Source: Anaerolineales bacterium UBA2317
GTDB lineage: Bacteria; Chloroflexota; Anaerolineae; Anaerolineales; Villigracilaceae
DNA length: 36,968 nucleotides
Direction of reading: 5' to 3'
Assembly (NCBI GenBank): GCA_002345215.1
Contig: DDVH01000029.1
Coordinates: 85,737 to 122,704 of the forward strand
The notes below the pieces were generated by a model. The model worked only from the letters and a program-made list of their open reading frames with translations. It did not search any database and was not told the origin of the DNA. The position numbers and the translations under genes are program-made. This document shows, one piece after another, positions 1 through 7,354 of the stretch (the stretch's first letter is position 1; the number at the start of each line of letters is the position of its first letter).

Positions 1-1
1 A

Positions 2-838
2 ATGTTTCCGGGCTATGCGTTGGTCAGTTTAGCACCGCGTAGTGAATGTGAAGTAATTTCTGGAAGTCGCCGCCCTGCTTTTTGGGTACATAGTGAAGCG
101 ACTATTAATTTAGAAGGTGGTGGGTTGTTTGTTAATTCCAATAACCCAAATTGTGCATTTATTTCATTTGGTAGTGGCAGTGTGCGTGTTCGCGATGATA
201 GTAGCCGTATAACAGTAGTCGGCGGAGCAGATATTCAAAAACCGCAGTTAATTACGCCTTATCCTATTCACACTGGCGCGCCTTATATTCCTTATCCGCC
301 ACCGTATATAATGCCACGGGTAGGGTGTGGCAGTAAGATTGCGGAATATGATGAATTAATCGCCACAATGACTTCGGGGAATTGGGGCGAAGATATATTT
401 CCTGCAGAAGGTGCGCGGTTTTTAGAAAGCGGGATTTATTGTATTGATGGAGATTTTGTTTTAGAGGCTGGTCAGTCGTTACAAGGTAGTAATGTAGTAT
501 TGGTGGTAGAGGGCGATATTAAAATAAATGGTAATGCTTTTGTTGATATCAGCGCACCGACAGGTGGGCAATTTCAAGGATTACTAATTTATATGCCGAT
601 TGAAAATAATGGTATTTTGGTGCTAAACGGCGGGGCTGGCTCAAGTTATAGAGGCACTATCCTAGCACCAGGGGCAGACGTACGGATAAATGGTTTAGAT
701 GCCTTGGAAGGTACCTATCATAGTCAAATTATTGGGTATTTTATTGAAGTAGATGGAACTGACAATATCTATATTAAATATAAAGATGAGCAAAATTACG
801 ATACATTGACAATGCCAGAAGTGGTACTTGGGCAGTAG
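2..838 (+). CDS. Beta-rich surface/pilus-associated protein, 5' truncated
   Basis: This is the C-terminal part (278 residues visible) of a protein whose start probably lies before the window; the Met at base 2 is only the first in-frame ATG. The sequence is rich in short beta segments with Gly and Asn turns. Hydrophobic strands such as NVVLVVEGDIKINGNAF near residues 163-180 are followed by a GTILAPGADVRING-type stretch. This layout recalls the parallel-beta C-terminal domains of PilX/DUF7305-like and polymer-forming surface proteins. No signal peptide is visible because the N-terminus is missing. It is followed about 190 bp downstream by TadE/TadG-like genes on the same strand, so an extracytoplasmic role linked to the Tad/Flp pilus is likely but inferred. 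The family assignment is weak; that it is coding is secure from the long open frame and codon pattern. Confidence 0.7.
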   Translation: MFPGYALVSLAPRSECEVISGSRRPAFWVHSEATINLEGGGLFVNSNNPNCAFISFGSGSVRVRDDSSRITVVGGADIQKPQLITPYPIHTGAPYIPYPPPYIMPRVGCGSKIAEYDELIATMTSGNWGEDIFPAEGARFLESGIYCIDGDFVLEAGQSLQGSNVVLVVEGDIKINGNAFVDISAPTGGQFQGLLIYMPIENNGILVLNGGAGSSYRGTILAPGADVRINGLDALEGTYHSQIIGYFIEVDGTDNIYIKYKDEQNYDTLTMPEVVLGQ

Positions 839-900
839 GCTTAACATTTCTGTAAGCGTTGCAGGTTGCTTGCACAGACCTTTTCTAAGTGGAAGTAGTT

Positions 901-906
901 TATAAT
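901..906 (+). promoter_or_regulatory. Possible -10 box before the TadE/TadG genes
   Basis: A perfect TATAAT lies in the 192-bp gap before the first TadE-like gene. There is no good -35 at 17 bp; TTGCAC at 870-875 is too far upstream. If used, it would give a leader of about 120 nt ending in a small hairpin (GCCAG 1003-1007 with CTGGC 1018-1022) just before the ATG at 1031. Nothing else recognisable was seen in this gap. Confidence 0.3.
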
Positions 907-1030
907 ATTATTTGTATAGATTAGGCTTCCTAAACGCCCCCATCGCGCCTCAAAATTGAATTTGGTAGCCCGTAGTCAAATTAGGATACCATCGTTTTGT
1001 AAGCCAGAATAAAAAAACTGGCAAAAAGTT

Positions 1031-1741
1031 ATGTTAAAGAATTTATTACACACTCTCCAATTCCGCAATGCCTTGATCAGTTATAGAGGCGGTTTGCACA
1101 AAACCAAAGCCCAAAGTTTGGTTGAGTTTGCTATTACATTACCGATATTAATTTTGCTTTTTTCAGGTATGATAGAGTTCGGTTTTTTACTTAACACTTA
1201 CTTATCTTTACAAGATGCCACGCGGTCAGCCGCACGTTACTATGCAAATTCAACACCTTTTGAAATTGAGGATGAAGGATTACCATCACAAACTATAATA
1301 TTCACGAATCAATTTCCAGTGGATGTGGCTAACTTTGTGATTACTGAGCTTGCCCCTACAGACCCCGGTTATGCCATCCGGAGTATCGAAATGGATGAGA
1401 CCAGAGATAATATCTTGATTTCTGTGATAAGTGTAGATGTTGATGAGGAAGAAACTCCACCAACCATTACTACAATCACTCGTTATCCTTCTGGTTCTGA
1501 GTATTATTATCGTTTCAACAATGCCTCAATCCCTCCTTCTATCTATGATGATGCTAGTATTGAAAATTATATGACCGCAAACGGTAGTACACCTGTAGAT
1601 TCGGGTCTTCTTATTATAGAAATATACTATAGTTATGAAGGAACTCTCGGGTTGCCATGGACAGCCCCGTTTTTTTCTAACAACAACCCAGCCATGTTGT
1701 ATGCCTCAACGATTATGCCTTTGGTAGCCGCTAAGCCTTAG
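1031..1741 (+). CDS. TadE-like minor pilin protein
   Basis: A 236-residue protein with a classic TadE-family N-terminus (PF07811 type). A short basic segment leads to AQSLVEFAITLPILILLF, with the conserved Glu of the 'ExA' motif right before a single membrane segment (about residues 32-55). An amphipathic 'DATRSAARYYA' helix follows. The rest is a beta-rich extracytoplasmic domain with no family I recognise. TadE/TadF pseudopilins are processed and take part in assembly of the Flp/Tad pilus. It lies 34 bp before the TadG-like gene and is probably co-transcribed with it. The ATG at 1031 is preceded by no strong Shine-Dalgarno sequence, but an upstream alternative is not evident. TadE-like is solid; a specific role is not. 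Confidence 0.88.
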   Translation: MLKNLLHTLQFRNALISYRGGLHKTKAQSLVEFAITLPILILLFSGMIEFGFLLNTYLSLQDATRSAARYYANSTPFEIEDEGLPSQTIIFTNQFPVDVANFVITELAPTDPGYAIRSIEMDETRDNILISVISVDVDEEETPPTITTITRYPSGSEYYYRFNNASIPPSIYDDASIENYMTANGSTPVDSGLLIIEIYYSYEGTLGLPWTAPFFSNNNPAMLYASTIMPLVAAKP

Positions 1742-1775
1742 TAAAGGTGTTTATGTTTAGGAAAGTTTAGCAATT

Positions 1776-3413
1776 ATGAAAAAATATCTAAAAAACTTTA
1801 TTCTCAAATCTGAAAAAGGACAAGCGATTATTTTAATTGCTTTTGCCTTTGTTGGTTTAATAGCTATGGTTGGATTGGTAACCGATACAGGTTTATTATT
1901 AATAGAGTACGGCAAATTAAAGCGCAGTGTGGATGCAGCGGCAATTGGTGCTGCACAGCAATATCGTGTCGAGTCAGGCTCTGATGAGATAAATAAGGAA
2001 GCTCTTGAAAACGCAGCTATTAATTTTCTTAACTTAAATCAGGTACAAAACATAAGTAATGTAATTGTTAATTCTTGTGAGGATACTGGAGCAGACCGCC
2101 CGGCTTTATGCAATCCAGATCCTGTTAATAAGCCTATGGATAACAGAAAGCTCGTTCAAGTGACTGCCTCATCAGATGTTAGATTTGGCTTCTTAAGAGT
2201 TTTAGGGTTTGAAAGTATTACGCTTACCGCAACTTCAGTGGGTGAAGCGGTGACGCTTGACCTAGTATTGATTTTAGATACTTCTGCTCAAATGTCTTAT
2301 GAAACCGGCAGTGAAGGAGATTGTACCGTGGGTGCAAACCCAAATACCTGCTTACGCCCTGAGGCTGACGATGACCCCCGTATTTGTAACTTGGCTAGTG
2401 CACCTAATGACAAATATCCCTCAAAACCATGGATAGGTACTTGTCAGCCCCTTCTGGCAGTCAAAGAAGTTGCGCTTGAATTTATTGAAACTATGTATTT
2501 CCCTTACGATAGAGCAGCCATCATAACTTTTACAAGCCAAACACCCGGTGGCGACCGCACTCCTGTGGAGCTTATGCCTTTAACATCCGATAAAGATACC
2601 ATCATAGATGAAATTACAAATATCAAGGTGTTTGAGCCGCAACTTTGCGATGGTGTAGCGACGCCAGGAGAAGGCTCATGTATTCGGGTTATTAATGGCA
2701 ACTATATCAACACGATTTGTGAAATTTTCGAGGTTAACCCCGATGACCCTGATATGGATCCGTCCTCTTGTCCTTCTAGTAATATTGGTGGCACCTTAGT
2801 TAGAGCCGCAAATGCTTTACAAGGAAGTGGGGACACAACCAAGATGAGGCCAGAATCTTTCTGGGTTGTGCTTCTTTTATCCAGCGGACCTGCTAACGCT
2901 ACAGACCCAGATGGAGATGGTGAGTTTCCGTATGGTTATTGCCCGCGTAACACATGGCCGACATATGCTCCTGAATGGGTTGCATGGTGTCGCGACGCGT
3001 ACCCAAGCACCCGCCATGACGATAACGACGTAGTGGCATCTTATTACTACCCACCTAACAACACGACTTACACAAACCTTTCTATCTATGATGCTGACGA
3101 TTATGCCAGAGATATGGCAGATCAATTGGCAAGCTTAATCTCGCCACAAGGCGTCACAATTTACACGATTGGGCTTGGAGCAGCTGTAGATGACCTACAA
3201 CAGATTGCAGGCAACCCGAATGTTCTCGCTACCAACCCTGATACCGGTGAGCTTGAACCGCCACCTGCTGAAGCCTTGTTGGAATATATTGCTGAAGAGG
3301 CGGGCGGACCTGATATCAATCATGGACAGTACTTCTTTGCCCCAGATAAACAATCACTTTCAGCAATTTTTGACAGAATAGCAAAAAACATTGCTACAAA
3401 GATTTCGCAGTAA
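1776..3413 (+). CDS. TadG-like Flp pilus-assembly protein with vWA domain
   Basis: A 545-residue protein. Residues 1-60 carry the Flp-pilus-assembly TadG N-terminal domain (PF13400 type): EKGQAIILIAFAFVGLIAMV, one membrane segment, then GKLKRSVDAAAIGAAQ. From about residue 164 a von Willebrand factor A fold begins with DLVLILDTSAQMS. The MIDAS motif DxSxS reads D-T-S-A-Q, and the strand that usually supplies a later Asp reads VVLLLSSGPAN, so metal binding may be weakened or lost. The possible MIDAS Thr is in NIGGTLVRAAN. Many cysteines in the insertion between residues 180 and 330 suggest disulfides outside the membrane. It sits between two TadE-like genes (34 bp and 24 bp gaps), consistent with one operon for a Tad-like surface appendage. 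Exact role unknown. Confidence 0.88.
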   Translation: MKKYLKNFILKSEKGQAIILIAFAFVGLIAMVGLVTDTGLLLIEYGKLKRSVDAAAIGAAQQYRVESGSDEINKEALENAAINFLNLNQVQNISNVIVNSCEDTGADRPALCNPDPVNKPMDNRKLVQVTASSDVRFGFLRVLGFESITLTATSVGEAVTLDLVLILDTSAQMSYETGSEGDCTVGANPNTCLRPEADDDPRICNLASAPNDKYPSKPWIGTCQPLLAVKEVALEFIETMYFPYDRAAIITFTSQTPGGDRTPVELMPLTSDKDTIIDEITNIKVFEPQLCDGVATPGEGSCIRVINGNYINTICEIFEVNPDDPDMDPSSCPSSNIGGTLVRAANALQGSGDTTKMRPESFWVVLLLSSGPANATDPDGDGEFPYGYCPRNTWPTYAPEWVAWCRDAYPSTRHDDNDVVASYYYPPNNTTYTNLSIYDADDYARDMADQLASLISPQGVTIYTIGLGAAVDDLQQIAGNPNVLATNPDTGELEPPPAEALLEYIAEEAGGPDINHGQYFFAPDKQSLSAIFDRIAKNIATKISQ

Positions 3414-3437
3414 GTTTGAAATGCTTGGAGAAATATT

Positions 3438-4967
3438 ATGAAGGTTTTATTCAATTTATATAAAAGTAATTACCCAAGACAAAAAAAGAGAGCACAAGCT
3501 ATGGTTGAATTCGCTCTTATTTTGCCTATTCTATTGCTAGTGCTGGTTGGCTTGTTAGAATATGGACGCTTATTTTATGCATGGTTAATTATTGAAAACT
3601 CAACTCGTTTTGGGATTCGTTATGCTACCGTAGGCACATATGATCCTTCATACTGTCCAACTGATTGTACTGGGGCTAATGAAGAAGCAGAAATAAAGCA
3701 AGCACGTTTACCCTCAATTGTTGATGAAACCAAACGGGTTATCGTTGGCTTTTTTTATGATGAATCACTAACTGTAGATGATCAAAACTTTTTGAAAGTA
3801 ACTGTTTGTTCTGATGAAGATGAGTTTGTACGCCCACAAATGGGTTTGATTGGTGATGAAAATACAGTATATGCTTCGTGTAATGTTGCAGAAAATGCCG
3901 GAGAGCCTGGTGAATATGTTTTTGTGGCTACTGACTACAATTTTACATTTATTGTTTTACCACTCTTTGGAATACAACCAGACGCAATTCACCTTGCTTC
4001 GTATCGGTCTGGAATCAATGAATCATTTGAAGCAATAGAAATCGTAGCACTTGTATCATCTCCTGACCCAAGTGGTGGCGGTGGCTTTCTTAATAATACC
4101 AATACGCCCACGTCAACTAATACATTCACACCAACTAGTACATTCACACCAACCAATACTTCTACGCCAACTAATACTTATACACCGACCAATACTTCTA
4201 CGCCAACCAATACACCTACCAGAACCAATACACCTACACCATCTTGTAGTAATATTTTCATAAATCGTACACGTTTCAATGGCGATAATTTTGAGGCAAG
4301 AGTACGCAACAATAATTTTGCGCCTGCTTACTTAGTTAGTGCTACACTTACTTGGTCTCCATCTCCTCTTTCTGGTGGAAGGTATTTTGATTTTGCAGAA
4401 TTTGGTGACACCTATTACAACCCCCCTGGAACTTCATTTGTCAATTCGCCCGTAAGTACAACTTCTGATGTTCCAGATTTGCCAATTTCAGGAAATGGAG
4501 CACAAGAACAATGGATTGCAGATTTTAGTAATTCCAATTGGGAAGGAATTTGGAATATTAGCCTAACTTTTAACTACCCAGGCTGGGGTGATTGTACGAT
4601 TACCGACAGCATTGATAACTTTACAGCGACACCTACGCAAACACCAACAAGAACCTTAACACCTACCATTACACGTACACCTACCATTACACGTACACCT
4701 ACCATTACACGTACACCTACCATTACACGTACACCTTCGCGCACACCTACTCGCACGCAGACTCCAACTATTACCCGCACGCCTACTAGAACACAAACTC
4801 GCACCATTACACCAACTCGAACACCTACTTTTGTAACACAAACTCGTACACCAACTATCACACCATCGCGTACACCAACGCCAACGATTACACGTACAAG
4901 AACTCCATCGCCATCACCTACACGTACACCGTCACCCACACGCACGCCATTAGGTGGTGATGGCTAA
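3438..4967 (+). CDS. TadE-like protein with Thr/Pro-rich repeats
   Basis: A 509-residue protein. The N-terminus is TadE-like: AQAMVEFALILPILLLVLVG, then an amphipathic NSTRFGIRYA segment. After an extracytoplasmic domain (about residues 50-210) comes a Thr/Pro linker built from NTxTPT units (about 220-272). A globular beta domain with CSNIFINRTRF and WGDCTITDSIDNF follows (about 273-395), probably closed by a disulfide. The C-terminal tail of about 110 residues is TPTITRTP-type repeats. Such tails are common in Anaerolineae envelope proteins and are often assumed to be wall-spanning or glycosylated stalks. The start at 3438 has the A/G-rich segment GGAGAA about 6 nt upstream. It is the last gene of the cluster and is followed by a strong terminator. 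Confidence 0.87.
   Translation: MKVLFNLYKSNYPRQKKRAQAMVEFALILPILLLVLVGLLEYGRLFYAWLIIENSTRFGIRYATVGTYDPSYCPTDCTGANEEAEIKQARLPSIVDETKRVIVGFFYDESLTVDDQNFLKVTVCSDEDEFVRPQMGLIGDENTVYASCNVAENAGEPGEYVFVATDYNFTFIVLPLFGIQPDAIHLASYRSGINESFEAIEIVALVSSPDPSGGGGFLNNTNTPTSTNTFTPTSTFTPTNTSTPTNTYTPTNTSTPTNTPTRTNTPTPSCSNIFINRTRFNGDNFEARVRNNNFAPAYLVSATLTWSPSPLSGGRYFDFAEFGDTYYNPPGTSFVNSPVSTTSDVPDLPISGNGAQEQWIADFSNSNWEGIWNISLTFNYPGWGDCTITDSIDNFTATPTQTPTRTLTPTITRTPTITRTPTITRTPTITRTPSRTPTRTQTPTITRTPTRTQTRTITPTRTPTFVTQTRTPTITPSRTPTPTITRTRTPSPSPTRTPSPTRTPLGGDG
4662..4733 (+). repeat. Four perfect 18-bp coding tandem repeats
   Basis: The unit CCTACCATTACACGTACA occurs four times without a mismatch, encoding the six-residue repeat TPTITR inside the Thr-rich tail of the TadE-like protein. 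The flanking DNA is a degenerate continuation of the same pattern to about 4945. Because the unit is a multiple of three, gain or loss of copies would change stalk length without a frameshift. Confidence 0.9.
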
Positions 4968-5021
4968 CGAGTTAGAACGAGTTAAAAAGAACAACCTAAC
5001 ATATAAACTAGTACGTTATAG

Positions 5022-5057
5022 AAAGAAAACACCCGCCGTTAGGCGGGTGTTTTCTTT
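5022..5057. terminator. Strong rho-independent terminator after the pilus genes
   Basis: A perfect 16-bp stem (AAAGAAAACACCCGCC with its complement, GTTA loop) has A-rich and T-rich flanks, so it could work in both directions. It separates the Tad-like cluster from the glmS transcription unit. Confidence 0.9.
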
Positions 5058-5062
5058 TACGG

Positions 5063-5068
5063 TATAAT
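5063..5068 (+). promoter_or_regulatory. -10 box of the glmS promoter
   Basis: A perfect TATAAT lies just after the terminator and about 50 bp before the predicted ribozyme cleavage site. The -35 region overlaps the terminator stem and is poor. Transcription would begin near 5075, giving a short 5' leader that is released upon ribozyme cleavage. Confidence 0.6.
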
Positions 5069-5114
5069 ACTAGCATTTAGAAAGGAAGCACACGGAAAAT
5101 TTAATAACGGGAAA

Positions 5115-5358
5115 GACAGCGCATGAACTTTGACATAACAAGTCAAAGTTGACGAGGATGAGGGTTCTCTATTGCAAGATAGAGTTAACTTGTTTGTGAT
5201 GAAATAGGCGAGAAGACCTCGCCGCTACAAAACAAGGAAAATCGAAAGTTCAGCGGAAGCCCTCTGGATATGCCATTATCCAATCTCTTTCCCTCCAAGG
5301 TAAAAACTTTGCGAATAATATCTCACAAGTGATTGTGAGGGCAAACAGCAAAGGATGG
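5115..5358 (+). ncRNA. glmS ribozyme: glmS ribozyme/riboswitch with a large internal insertion
   Basis: The 5' region of glmS contains the hallmark blocks of the glmS ribozyme (Rfam RF00234 family) in order. They are: AGCGC at 5118-5122, with cleavage predicted between A5118 and G5119; a 9-bp P1 hairpin (5126-5134 with 5142-5150); GACGAGGATG at 5151-5160; a P2 stem GAGGG 5160-5164 with CCCTC 5260-5264; ATCGA at 5241-5245; and CAGCGGAAGC at 5251-5260. Downstream are a P3-like hairpin (TGGATA 5265-5270 with TATCCA 5277-5282) and a P4-like stem (CTTTGC 5307-5312 with GCAAAG 5348-5353), capped by CTCACAA/TTGTGAG. Known members bind glucosamine-6-phosphate, self-cleave and lower GlmS expression. 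Between P2 and ATCGA there is an extra ~74 nt (5167-5240) folding into two helices. In the pairing of CGCC with GGCG in known members, this copy reads CGCA and AGCG, leaving one A-A mismatch. Activity is inferred. Confidence 0.88.
5204..5228. repeat. REP-like palindrome embedded in the ribozyme
   Basis: A hairpin GGCGAG-AAGAC-CTCGCC (5207-5223) with flanks TAG and GCTAC aligns with the palindrome at 32708-32734. They share GACCTCGCC and the terminal CTAC, with a 2-nt gap and a few substitutions. It forms the tip of the extra arm inside the glmS ribozyme, whose outer stem is CTTGTTT 5189-5195 with AAACAAG 5230-5236. Confidence 0.55.
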
Positions 5359-5452
5359 TAAAAAAGTCGAAGGTGCAGAATCAAGCGTCAATTAAGTTTG
5401 AGGCGTATTGGTTTTTCATCAAATATATTAATAAAAAATTGGAGGCTCCCCT

Positions 5453-7294
5453 ATGTGTGGAATCGTCGGTTATCTCGGCTCGCGTGATGCGACGCCGATT
5501 ATTCTCAATGGCTTGAAACGGCTGGAATATCGTGGCTATGACTCAGCAGGTATTGCTGTGATGAATGGTGGGCAAATTGATGTGCGCAAAGATGCGGGCA
5601 AGTTATCGCAATTGGTGGATTTGGTAAATAAAAGCCCATTGAAAGGCGCGCCCGGCATTGGGCATACCCGTTGGGCGACGCATGGCGCACCTTCGGCAAG
5701 AAATTCGCATCCGCATGTTGGTAATTCAGGAAAAACCGTTGTGGTTCACAATGGCATTGTAGAAAATTTTCTTGAATTGAAAGATGAATTAAGCAGTGAA
5801 GGTGTGGTGTTTAATTCTGATACAGACACTGAAACCATTGTACATTTGGCAGAACATCATCACGCGGCAGGGATTTCGTTTACAGAAGCCGCACGCAGAA
5901 CTTTCAAACAAATTGAAGGTGCGAATGTTGTTTTGTTAATGTCTACGGATGAGCCAGATAAAATTGTAACGGCTCGTATTGGCAATGCAGGTGGTGTAGT
6001 GATTGGGTTGGGTGAGAATGAAAACTATATCGCTTCGGATATTCCTGCGATTCTTGAACACACGCGCAAAGTAATTTTCTTAGAGTCAAAACAGATGGCG
6101 ATTGTGACTCGTGATAGCGTTCGAATTGAAACATTGGACGGTGTAGAAATTAAACCTGAAATTCATACTATCAATTGGGATGCAGTTTCTGCTGAAAAAG
6201 GTGAATATCGCCACTTTATGCAGAAAGAAATTCACGAGCAGGTTCGCGCACTGACTGATACTTTGGCTGGGCGTGTGGATTTCAAAGAAGGGCGCATTCG
6301 TTTACCCGAATTAAAATTAACTCCTGAACTTGCAAAACGTATTCAAAGAATTTACATCACGGCTTGTGGCACTGCCGCGTATGCTGGTATGGTCGGCAAA
6401 TATTTGATTGAGAAAATTGCCCGCATCCCTGTGGAAGTTGTCATTGGTTCTGAATTCCGCTACAGTGACCCTATCGTGGATGAAAACACGGTTGTGCTTG
6501 CAATTTCACAATCTGGTGAAACAGCCGATACACTCGCCGCCATGGAAGAAGGAAAACGCAAAGGTGGCATTGTGTGGAGCATTGTCAATGCAGTCGGCTC
6601 ACAAGCTATGCGTGTTGCTGATGGTTATATTGCTATGCAAACAGGTCCAGAAATTGGCGTGGCATCTACAAAAGCGTTTACTGCTCCGCTTGTTGACCAA
6701 TACATGCTTGCAATTTTGCTTGCTGATTTACGCGGTGTAATTGATGATAAGACTCGCAAGCAACTTGTATCTGATTTGCGCCTCATTCCTGATTTAGCAG
6801 GTCGCACATTGGAAGCAGAATCTCAAGTTGAGAAAGTTGCCCAAGCCCTGAAAGACATCAAAGGTTGTTTGTACCTCGGGCGCGGAATCAACATGCCGAT
6901 TGCTTATGAAGGTGCATTGAAACTAAAAGAGATTTCATACATCCATGCAGAAGGTTACCCTGCTGGTGAAATGAAACATGGACCCATTGCGTTGATTGAT
7001 GAAGAAATGCCCGTGATTTGTATTGCCCCTAAAGACCCCTGGCATGAAAAAATGATTTCACAAATTCAGCAAGCCAAAGCGCGCGGTGGCATGGTTGTTG
7101 CAGTTGCTACCGAAGGTGACGACTTGGTGAAAGATATGGCAGACCATGTTCTTTGGATTCCAGAAGCCCCATGGATGCTCTCCCCCATCATCACTGTGCT
7201 ACCTTTGCAGTTGCTTGCATACCACATCGCCGCCACACGCGGATTAGACGTTGACCAGCCGAGGAATTTGGCAAAAAGTGTAACTGTAGAATAA
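5453..7294 (+). CDS. glmS: Glutamine-fructose-6-phosphate aminotransferase (isomerising)
   Basis: GlmS makes glucosamine-6-phosphate from fructose-6-phosphate and glutamine, the first committed step to UDP-GlcNAc and peptidoglycan, in the cytoplasm. At 613 residues it has the usual length. The N-terminal class II glutamine amidotransferase domain begins MCGIVGYLGSRDA, with Cys2 as nucleophile after Met removal, and contains GHTRWATHG. Two SIS sugar-isomerase domains follow, with CGTAAYAG, SQSGETADT, STKAFTAP, and EGYPAGEMKHGPIAL in the second. The C-terminus NLAKSVTVE is typical of the family. An SD (GGAGG, about 5441-5445) precedes the ATG. It is monocistronic: ribozyme upstream, palindromic hairpin downstream, and a convergent gene next. 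Regulation by product-triggered cleavage of its mRNA is expected. Confidence 0.98.
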   Translation: MCGIVGYLGSRDATPIILNGLKRLEYRGYDSAGIAVMNGGQIDVRKDAGKLSQLVDLVNKSPLKGAPGIGHTRWATHGAPSARNSHPHVGNSGKTVVVHNGIVENFLELKDELSSEGVVFNSDTDTETIVHLAEHHHAAGISFTEAARRTFKQIEGANVVLLMSTDEPDKIVTARIGNAGGVVIGLGENENYIASDIPAILEHTRKVIFLESKQMAIVTRDSVRIETLDGVEIKPEIHTINWDAVSAEKGEYRHFMQKEIHEQVRALTDTLAGRVDFKEGRIRLPELKLTPELAKRIQRIYITACGTAAYAGMVGKYLIEKIARIPVEVVIGSEFRYSDPIVDENTVVLAISQSGETADTLAAMEEGKRKGGIVWSIVNAVGSQAMRVADGYIAMQTGPEIGVASTKAFTAPLVDQYMLAILLADLRGVIDDKTRKQLVSDLRLIPDLAGRTLEAESQVEKVAQALKDIKGCLYLGRGINMPIAYEGALKLKEISYIHAEGYPAGEMKHGPIALIDEEMPVICIAPKDPWHEKMISQIQQAKARGGMVVAVATEGDDLVKDMADHVLWIPEAPWMLSPIITVLPLQLLAYHIAATRGLDVDQPRNLAKSVTVE

Positions 7295-7297
7295 AAC

Positions 7298-7328
7298 AGT
7301 AGGGACACGGCGACGCCGTGTCCCTACT
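7298..7328. repeat. REP-like palindrome between convergent genes (copy 1)
   Basis: A near-perfect palindrome: the 14-nt arm GTAGGGACACGGCG (7299-7312), a single central A, then the exact complement (7314-7327); the outer A-T pair extends it to 7298-7328. It lies between glmS (+) and the KAS III-like gene (-) and may serve as a bidirectional terminator. It shares length, centre and most of the arm with the palindrome at 31718-31746, and the GTAGGG ends with the one at 32708-32734. Confidence 0.85.
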
Positions 7329-7354
7329 TGATTTGATATTCGAGAAATTATTTC

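Noticed and set aside
930..1030. Possible c-di-GMP or other riboswitch before the TadE gene
   Set aside because: The segment has GGTAGCC- and GGATACC-like words, but the conserved cores of GEMM-type riboswitches are not present in order.
4140..4250. Repeats suggestive of a CRISPR array
   Set aside because: The repeats are short, in frame, contiguous and encode a Thr/Pro linker; there are no spacers of constant length.
4574..4945. Long open frame on the - strand (123 codons)
   Set aside because: It is the mirror of the Thr/Pro repeat tail of the TadE-like gene; the repetitive VGVRV product is an artefact of repeat composition.
5359..5452. Possible extra ncRNA between the ribozyme and the glmS ATG
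   Set aside because: No stable helix or known motif was seen; it reads as an AT-rich 5' UTR ending in the SD.
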